Shown: positions 1 through 4,852 of the stretch, in pieces
How positions within the stretch are numbered: position 1 is the stretch's first letter
How the letters are laid out: every line of letters begins with the position of its first letter
Origin: Chloroflexota bacterium
Lineage (GTDB): Bacteria; Chloroflexota; Anaerolineae; Anaerolineales; Villigracilaceae
Direction: 5' to 3'
DNA length: 11,806 nucleotides
Assembly (NCBI GenBank): GCA_016191985.1
Contig: JACPVB010000231.1
Coordinates: 1 to 11,806, forward strand
Made by a program: the position numbers and the translations under genes
Notes under the pieces: generated by a model
Seen by the model: the letters and a program-made list of their open reading frames with translations, nothing else
Told to the model about the DNA's origin: nothing
The model's database searches: none

Positions 1-117
1 GAAAAAGTAACTCTGAACATGCTGTGGGGACTTCAAGCCGCGCTGTTGGAAATTCCATGGAACGAACTTCCGACCGATATCAAGGAAGAACTCAAACGAC
101 AGGTTGGTGAATCATGA
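1..117 (+). CDS. C-terminal end of an unidentified protein (5' truncated)
   Basis: An open frame runs from the window edge to a TGA at 115-117 and gives the last 38 residues of a protein that begins upstream. The tail is amphipathic and charged (it contains LNMLWGLQAALLEIPW, then a Lys/Glu-rich helix-like end). I do not recognise a family from so short a piece. Its stop overlaps the start of the next gene as ATGA (ATG at 114, TGA at 115). That is typical of translationally coupled genes and suggests both are in one operon. Codon use matches the neighbouring genes. Confidence 0.7.
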   Translation, partial: EKVTLNMLWGLQAALLEIPWNELPTDIKEELKRQVGES

Positions 118-668
118 CCACTTATTGCGATTACTGCATTTTCCACCCCGAGGATACTTTTAATAAAAATTATCACGATAGCCAATACGGCTTTCCACTA
201 AAAAATGACGACGAATTATTCGAGCGCCTCATCCTTGAAATTAACCAGGCCGGGCTTTCGTGGATCACCATTCTTAAAAAGGCGGAAAATTTTCATAAAG
301 CCTACGATAAATTCAAGATAGAAAAAATTGCCAAATATTCTGAAAAAGATTACGCCCGCCTGCTGGCAGATGCGGGTATTATCCGTAATCGTTTGAAGGT
401 CAATGCGGCCGTAGTCAACGCGCAGAAAATCCTTGAACTCAAAAAGGAACATGGCTCCTTCAAAGGCTGGCTGGATGCACATCATCCGCTCACAAAGGAC
501 GAGTGGACAAAATTATTTCGAAAAACCTTTGTCTTCACCGGCGGCGAGATCGTAAACGAATTTCTCATGTCCACCGGATATTTGCCGGGCGCACATCAAC
601 CGGACTGTCCCATATATAAGGAAGTTGCCAGGCAAAAGCCAGCCTGGATGAAGGACCAAAGCAGGTGA
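114..668 (+). CDS. tag: DNA-3-methyladenine glycosylase I
   Basis: This 184-residue protein should excise 3-methyladenine from alkylated DNA, the first step of base excision repair in the cytoplasm. Its length and motifs match the Tag family (E. coli Tag is 187 aa). The core QAGLSWITILKK (45-56) is nearly identical to the family signature, with the pocket residues Glu42 and Trp50 in place. The family zinc site can be placed by spacing: Cys8 and His21 lie 13 residues apart as in E. coli (Cys4/His17), and His161 and Cys165 are four apart near the C terminus. DAGIIRNRLK (86-95) is the other conserved block. The usual YHDxEWG motif reads YHDSQYG, with Tyr25 for Trp. The start overlaps the upstream stop (ATGA) and there is no strong Shine-Dalgarno, so translational coupling is likely. 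The stop lies inside a hairpin. Confidence 0.95.
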   Translation: MTTYCDYCIFHPEDTFNKNYHDSQYGFPLKNDDELFERLILEINQAGLSWITILKKAENFHKAYDKFKIEKIAKYSEKDYARLLADAGIIRNRLKVNAAVVNAQKILELKKEHGSFKGWLDAHHPLTKDEWTKLFRKTFVFTGGEIVNEFLMSTGYLPGAHQPDCPIYKEVARQKPAWMKDQSR

Positions 669-699
669 CAATCACTTTCAAAAGTGACTGTCACCTTTT
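663..699 (+). terminator. Hairpin plus T-run after tag
   Basis: An inverted repeat pairs 663-677 with 682-696, giving 14 of 15 pairs with one A-C mismatch (671/688) and a TCAA loop. Four T follow (696-699). This fits an intrinsic terminator for the tag transcript. The tag stop codon (666-668) lies inside the left arm. The sequence is close to a perfect palindrome built on GTGACNGTCAC, so it could instead be a dispersed palindromic element that happens to act as a terminator. Confidence 0.6.
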
Positions 700-709
700 A
701 TACTTGGAG
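699..709 (+). promoter_or_regulatory. Possible -10 box and GGAG just before the PfkB-kinase start
   Basis: TATACT (699-704) matches the sigma-A -10 consensus at 5 of 6 positions and lies 7 nt before the ATG at 712. GGAG (706-709) is only 2 nt from the ATG, which is too close for an efficient Shine-Dalgarno. If this -10 is used, transcription would begin at about the A of the start codon. No good -35 is visible at the right distance; the best 17-nt spacing gives TTTCAA. The call is weak. Confidence 0.3.
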
Positions 710-711
710 CA

Positions 712-1722
712 ATGAAGCCCACTTTCGTCATTGCCGGGAAGCTCAACCGCGAATACATCCTGCCGCCTCTGGGCAATCCGCTCATTGATTCGCCCGGCGG
801 CAATTTGCTTTATGCCGCAGGCGGACTTGCGGTTTGGGACTCAAACGCGGGATTGGTCGCCCGCGTGGGGGAGGATTATCCCCATCACTGGCTGCGTGAT
901 TTTGAAAAATTTGGATTCAACACCCAGGGCATTCACACCGTCCGCGAAGAAAAAAATATTGACCTGCGCAGCTTCATCGCCTACACAGAAAATTACGAAC
1001 GCAGTCACTCCAATGCGGTCTCGCATTTTGCGCGCCGTCAACTCACGTTTCCGAAGGCTCTACTTGGTTATCATCCCATAGACGAGTCTCGCACCGACCT
1101 GCGCGAGCCTGAGATCACCTCCCCCGCCGCACTGGATGTTCCAAAGGATTTTCGGGATGTCCGCCATGTGCATATCTGTCCCTTTGACTTTATCAGCCAA
1201 AGCCAGATGGTCAACCTCTTCAAGGGCGGCTCAAACCAAACCGTCAGCCTGGACCCTGCTCCGAGTTACATGAAACCACGCTTTTGGCGTGACCTGCGTT
1301 TGGTATTGCAAGGCGTCACCATTTTCCACCCATCGGAGGAGGAAATGCGCTCCCTCTTTTGGGGCGAGACCAATGACCTGTGGGAAATGGCGCGCAGAGT
1401 GAGTGAATATGGCCCCCAGATCATTGTCATCAAGCGCGGTATATTGGGGCAGCTCGTTTATGATGTGGCTGGAAACCATCGCTATGAAGTCCCCGCGTAT
1501 CAATCACGGATCGCAGACCCAACAGGCGTGGGAGATGCGTTTTGCGGCGGTTTCCTTGCGGGGTTTCAAAAAACGAGCGACCCTCTGATGGCGGCATTGC
1601 ATGGAAGTGTCTCTGCTTCGTTGAAGATTGAAGGCAGTGGTCCATTTTATCCGCTGGATGTGATGCCCGGCCTGGCCGAGGCACGTTATCATTCATTAAA
1701 AGAAATGGCACGAGAAATTTAA
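712..1722 (+). CDS. PfkB/ribokinase-family carbohydrate (or nucleoside) kinase
   Basis: This 336-residue cytoplasmic enzyme should transfer the ATP gamma-phosphate to a sugar or nucleoside hydroxyl. An N-terminal glycine pair (PGGN, 28-31) sits where the family binds substrate, and RVGED (51-55) follows as in ribokinases. IVIKRGILGQLVYD (238-251) corresponds to the ATP-lid strand. The second PfkB signature is clear: DPTGVGDAFCGGFLAG (269-284), with the anion-hole glycines and Asp275 as the catalytic base. The usual PNExE metal/phosphate motif reads PSEEE (207-211), so Ser208 replaces Asn. Residues 120-150 form a charged insert that makes the protein somewhat longer than the usual 300-320 aa. 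The substrate cannot be told from the sequence. The gene follows a terminator-like hairpin and probably has its own promoter. The stop is 78 bp before the peptidase start, with a heptanucleotide array between them. Confidence 0.88.
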   Translation: MKPTFVIAGKLNREYILPPLGNPLIDSPGGNLLYAAGGLAVWDSNAGLVARVGEDYPHHWLRDFEKFGFNTQGIHTVREEKNIDLRSFIAYTENYERSHSNAVSHFARRQLTFPKALLGYHPIDESRTDLREPEITSPAALDVPKDFRDVRHVHICPFDFISQSQMVNLFKGGSNQTVSLDPAPSYMKPRFWRDLRLVLQGVTIFHPSEEEMRSLFWGETNDLWEMARRVSEYGPQIIVIKRGILGQLVYDVAGNHRYEVPAYQSRIADPTGVGDAFCGGFLAGFQKTSDPLMAALHGSVSASLKIEGSGPFYPLDVMPGLAEARYHSLKEMAREI

Positions 1723-1726
1723 GTGT

Positions 1727-1789
1727 GTAATGAGTAATTCGTAATGCTTAACGAGATGAGATTACGGGTTACAGATCACGGAATAAGGA
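1727..1789 (+). repeat. Degenerate heptanucleotide tandem array (nine 7-nt units)
   Basis: The 63 bp after the kinase stop divide cleanly into 7-nt units: GTAATGA, GTAATTC, GTAATGC, TTAACGA, GATGAGA, TTACGGG, TTACAGA, TCACGGA, ATAAGGA. The first three share GTAAT, and units 6-8 read TTAC/TCAC, roughly the reverse complement. The array therefore changes orientation in the middle and folds back on itself. This resembles the short tandemly repeated repetitive (STRR-type) heptamers known from filamentous cyanobacteria. The last unit supplies the AAGGA in front of the peptidase gene. Confidence 0.6.
1785..1789 (+). promoter_or_regulatory. Ribosome binding site that decides the M20 peptidase start
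   Basis: AAGGA lies 11 nt before the ATG at 1801. The in-frame ATG at 1744 has no Shine-Dalgarno, and the residues it would add are encoded by the heptanucleotide array. The 1801 start also gives the usual N-terminal helix of the family, so I place the start there. The spacing is slightly long. Confidence 0.5.
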
Positions 1790-1800
1790 TTTCATACAGC

Positions 1801-2913
1801 ATGACAAGCATAGATCAAATCCTCGAACTTGCAATTCAAATCCAACAGATTGCGGCTCCCACGTTTGCGGAAGGTCCGCGCGGCGAATTTGTGCGCGACC
1901 TTTTTCTCAAAGAAAAATTAAAAGACGTTTCCATGGATTCGTTGGGGAACGTCTTTGCGCGTTTGCCGGGGAAACAGAAAAAAGCCAAAGAGTTGGTCGT
2001 ATCTGCCCATTTGGATACTGTGTTTCCGCCGAGTATCAACTTGCAGATTAAGAGAGAAGCGGAGCGCGTCATCGCGCCGGGTATTGGGGATAATTCCCTA
2101 GGTGTTGCGGCGTTGTTTGGGATCGTCTGGTTGCTACGTGAAAGAAACATCATGCTTAATCATGATGTCTGGTTTGTGGCGAACGTGGGAGAGGAAGGGC
2201 TTGGTGACTTGCGCGGGATGCGCGGCGTGGTGGAGCGTTTTGGCGCAGATGTGATCGGCTACCTTGTGCTGGAGGGACTCGCGCTTGGGCATGTTTATCA
2301 CCGCGCGATTGGCGTGAAGCGCTATCGCATCACTGCGAAAACGGCGGGCGGCCATTCATGGTCGGATTATGGACAGCCTTCGGCGGTTCATGAACTGGCC
2401 TCGCTGGTGACTCATTTAACTTCAATCCGTTTGCCGCGCGAGCCGCGCACGACGATGAATGTCGGCACGATCACCGGCGGCACCGGCATCAACGTGCTGG
2501 CAGCGGAGGCAAAATGCGAATTGGATTTGCGTTCAGAAAACCTGAGTACGCTTACGAAACTTGTTCATCAGGTGGAAGATATCCTGGTCAACGCGAGCCG
2601 TGAGGGTGTGAAGATTATGGCGGAAGTAATTGGGGAGCGCCCTGCCGGTGAGATTCCCGTCGAGCATGAGCTTGTTCAACTTGCAGTACTTTGCACACGC
2701 GAGCAGGGATTGGAGGCGGTGTTGACTGCCGGTTCAACCGACGCGAATATCCCCTTAAGCGAGGGCATTCCTGCTGTTGTGATGGGAATCACCACAGGCG
2801 GAGGCGCACACACGGTGAATGAATTTGTTGATATTGCGCCGATTAAAAAAGGGATGGAGGGTTTGATAAAGTTTGTGGAGTCAGTGGGGGAGGCAGTGAG
2901 CAGAGGTCAGTGA
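1801..2913 (+). CDS. M20/M25/M40-family metallopeptidase
   Basis: This 370-residue cytoplasmic di-zinc hydrolase belongs to the peptidase T / ArgE / DapE superfamily and cleaves peptides or N-acyl amino acids. The ligand set is complete: His70 and Asp72 in SAHLDTV, bridging Asp97 in GIGDNSLG, catalytic Glu131 and ligand Glu132 in NVGEEGLGD, acidic Glu158 in LVLEG, and His337 in GGGAHTVNE. The inserted dimerisation domain starts near GGHSW (183-187) and covers about 175-290. Glu158 rather than Asp is more usual for aminopeptidase-type members, but the substrate cannot be fixed. I chose the ATG at 1801 over an upstream in-frame ATG at 1744, because AAGGA precedes it and the extension falls in repeat DNA. 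The last codons, including the TGA, lie in a second heptanucleotide array, so the tail SVGEAVSRGQ may be partly repeat-encoded. The gene converges on the cyclase gene. Confidence 0.88.
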   Translation: MTSIDQILELAIQIQQIAAPTFAEGPRGEFVRDLFLKEKLKDVSMDSLGNVFARLPGKQKKAKELVVSAHLDTVFPPSINLQIKREAERVIAPGIGDNSLGVAALFGIVWLLRERNIMLNHDVWFVANVGEEGLGDLRGMRGVVERFGADVIGYLVLEGLALGHVYHRAIGVKRYRITAKTAGGHSWSDYGQPSAVHELASLVTHLTSIRLPREPRTTMNVGTITGGTGINVLAAEAKCELDLRSENLSTLTKLVHQVEDILVNASREGVKIMAEVIGERPAGEIPVEHELVQLAVLCTREQGLEAVLTAGSTDANIPLSEGIPAVVMGITTGGGAHTVNEFVDIAPIKKGMEGLIKFVESVGEAVSRGQ

Positions 2914-2942
2914 GGAGTGAGCAGTAACCAGTGATCAGTTTA
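2894..2942 (+). repeat. Second heptanucleotide array, spanning the peptidase stop codon
   Basis: Seven-base units run without slippage: CAGTGAG, CAGAGGT, CAGTGAG, GAGTGAG, CAGTAAC, CAGTGAT, CAGTTTA. The array starts inside the last codons of the M20 gene, contains its TGA (2911-2913) and continues about 29 bp downstream. The period equals that of the array in front of the same gene (1727-1789), but the unit sequence differs. Confidence 0.6.
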
Positions 2943-2965
2943 TGTTTTAAAAACGAGTTGTGAAT

Positions 2966-3003
2966 AAAAAAAAACTTCCGAAGTCTGCTTGCTTCGGAAG
3001 TTT
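2966..3003. terminator. Intrinsic terminator between convergent genes
   Basis: A perfect 12-bp stem pairs 2972-2983 (AAACTTCCGAAG) with 2992-3003 (CTTCGGAAGTTT) around an 8-nt loop. On the left it is flanked by a run of nine A (2966-2974). Read leftward, that run gives a stem followed by nine U, a textbook terminator for the cyclase transcript about 90 nt past its stop. Read rightward, the T-tract is short (TTTGTGTT), so termination of the peptidase transcript should be weaker. Confidence 0.85.
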
Positions 3004-3052
3004 GTGTTAATTCTGTCACTGATTCATCAATCGTAAATTCAAAACTTGTGCT

Positions 3053-3084
3053 GACGGTTCGTCTTTCGCTCACCGTGTCGAAGC
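3053..3084. repeat. Possible decayed copy of a dispersed intergenic repeat
   Basis: Between the terminator and the cyclase stop, the sequence GGTTCGTC...TGTCGAAGC resembles the dispersed bacterial intergenic repeat with TTCGTCCTGAGC...TGTCGAAG ends. It is recognised by eye only and the middle part differs. The rest of 3004-3092 shows nothing else I can name. Confidence 0.25.
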
Positions 3085-3092
3085 ATCGTAAA

Positions 3093-4805
3093 TCACTTCA
3101 ATCCCAGCACCTCGTACACGCCAATCGGCTGGGTCTTGCCTTTTACGCTCATATCCGCGTGGGGCTTGGCTTCTATATTTTTCTTCACACGCTCGTACGC
3201 ATCCTTGCTCATCAGGATCTGGTTTTTGGCTGAATTTTCCTGGATACGTTTGGCGGTGTTGACGCTGTCGCTGATGGCGGTGTATTCGAGGCGTTTTTCT
3301 GTGCCGATCAAACCAAGGACTGCGTCACCGTAATGAATGCCGACGCCGAAGGAAAGGTGCGAGTCGGCGGGAAGTTCCTTATATAAATTTTCCACCGAGT
3401 CGCGGATGGCAAGTGCGGTTTTGACGGCTCGCAGGGTATGGTCTGGCTGGGGTACGGGTGCGTTGAACCATGCCATGATGGCGTCACCCATGAACTTGTC
3501 GATGGTGCCTTCCTGCGCGAGCACGGCCTCAGCCATGGCGGCCAGGTAGCGGTTCAAAATGCTCACCAGTTTTTCCGGCGCGAGGCTTTCACTGTAGGTC
3601 GTGAAGCCGCGGATATCTGCGAACAGCACGGTGATGTCCACGCGTTTGCCGCCGAGTTGCAGGCTGTTTGGGTCAAGCTGTTGGATGACGGCGGGGGAGA
3701 CCATGCGTTCAAAGAGGCGACGCTGCGCTTCCAACTTCTTTCGTTCTGTGAGGTCGTCGAGGACAATTGCCACGCCCTGGGTTTTTTGTCCCGCGTCCTT
3801 GAGCGGTGAGAGGTTCAAGCGCCAGTCCACGCTTCCGCGATTGGGGAGGATGTGGCTGATCTCCAGGTCAACGATGGCTTTGTCCGTTTCGCGGACTTCC
3901 GTCAGGCGAGGCTCAAGCTCATTCGAAACAGAAGCAAGCGCTTCGTTAAGATGATGACCGATGATATCGATTGAAGCGGAACCGAGGATGGTTTCCGCGG
4001 CTTTGTTCGCAAGCGTCACCAGATTCTTTACATCCGTGGTGATTACGCCGCTGGCAATGGATGCAAAGACGTTATCCATCAGGTTCTTGAGCGCGGTCAC
4101 TTCTTCGAGGGTGTGTTTGAGCGAGGAGAACAGGCGCGCATTCTCGATGGCAACCGCCGCCTGGTTCGCGAAGGTGGCGAGCAGGTCCCGTTCCGTCTCT
4201 GCGAAGATACCGGTGCGGATGCGATTGTCGGCGTAGATGACACCGATGAGTTCGTTCTTCACTTTGAGCGGCACGCATAAAATGGAACGCAGGTTGAATG
4301 CCACGATGCTTTCCTGCCCTACAAAACGCTGGTCTTCCTGCGCATTGGTAGTGACAATGGCTTCGCCCGTGTCGATCACGCGCTGCACAACCGTACGGCT
4401 GACGTTCTTCTCGGACGAGTTGATGGATTCCATTTCCCAGTTGCGCCCCATGCGGATGATCATTTCACCCTGGTCGTCGCGCAGCATGAGGAAGCCGCGC
4501 TCCGCATGGGTGAGCCGCACGATGTTGTCCATCACGATGCGGAGAACCTCGTCAAGTTCCAGCGACGAGTTGATGGCCTGTCCTACATCGGCGAGCGCCA
4601 GCATGTTGCTGTGTTCGCGTTGAAAATCTGCGAGCTTTACGCCAATTTGGTCGAGGTTAGTTTGCAGTCCGGCCAGTTCATCTGCGGCATTTTTTGGGAG
4701 TTTTAATTTATTGGCCTCGATCTCAGCACGGATCTTTTCCGTTTTTATGCTGAGTGTGAGCAGTTCGTCTTGTACGATTTTCGGGCTTGTTGGTTCGGGA
4801 GTCAT
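3093..4805 (-). CDS. GAF-PAS class IIIb adenylate cyclase
   Basis: This 570-residue soluble protein should make cAMP under control of two sensor modules. From the N terminus come a charged coiled-coil-like region (10-65), a GAF domain (about 70-225, ending ANQAAVAIENARLF), a PAS-like domain (about 245-355), a short signalling helix, and a class III cyclase domain (about 388-565). The metal-binding aspartates are Asp397 (FADIRGF) and Asp441 (KFMGDA). The purine-selecting pair is Lys437 and Thr509 (EYTAISD), the Lys/Thr pattern of class IIIb adenylate cyclases. The transition-state residues Asn516 and Arg520 are present, so the enzyme looks active. No membrane segment or signal peptide is seen. 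I start at the ATG at 4805; a TTG four codons upstream (4817) is possible, and neither has a strong Shine-Dalgarno. It lies 44 bp after the transglutaminase gene on the same strand and may be co-transcribed. A strong terminator follows. Confidence 0.9.
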   Translation of the reverse strand: MTPEPTSPKIVQDELLTLSIKTEKIRAEIEANKLKLPKNAADELAGLQTNLDQIGVKLADFQREHSNMLALADVGQAINSSLELDEVLRIVMDNIVRLTHAERGFLMLRDDQGEMIIRMGRNWEMESINSSEKNVSRTVVQRVIDTGEAIVTTNAQEDQRFVGQESIVAFNLRSILCVPLKVKNELIGVIYADNRIRTGIFAETERDLLATFANQAAVAIENARLFSSLKHTLEEVTALKNLMDNVFASIASGVITTDVKNLVTLANKAAETILGSASIDIIGHHLNEALASVSNELEPRLTEVRETDKAIVDLEISHILPNRGSVDWRLNLSPLKDAGQKTQGVAIVLDDLTERKKLEAQRRLFERMVSPAVIQQLDPNSLQLGGKRVDITVLFADIRGFTTYSESLAPEKLVSILNRYLAAMAEAVLAQEGTIDKFMGDAIMAWFNAPVPQPDHTLRAVKTALAIRDSVENLYKELPADSHLSFGVGIHYGDAVLGLIGTEKRLEYTAISDSVNTAKRIQENSAKNQILMSKDAYERVKKNIEAKPHADMSVKGKTQPIGVYEVLGLK

Positions 4806-4826
4806 AATGGATACCAATCAGTTAAC

Positions 4827-4852
4827 TAGAAAAATTTTCGCCAGTTTTTCTA
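4827..4852. other. AT-rich inverted repeat between transglutaminase stop and cyclase start
   Basis: TAGAAAAA (4827-4834) and TTTTTCTA (4845-4852) form a perfect 8-bp inverted repeat with a 10-nt spacer. It overlaps the transglutaminase stop codon and lies about 22 bp before the cyclase ATG. The stem is too AT-rich to be a good terminator. It could be a protein-binding site or a weak RNA fold. No function is assigned. Confidence 0.35.

Noticed and set aside
1727..1789. CRISPR array, considered because of the regular repeats
   Set aside because: The units are 7 nt, directly abutting and degenerate, with no spacers; no cas gene is near.
1744..1800. Longer M20 peptidase start at ATG 1744
   Set aside because: There is no Shine-Dalgarno, and the extra 19 residues are encoded by the heptanucleotide array.
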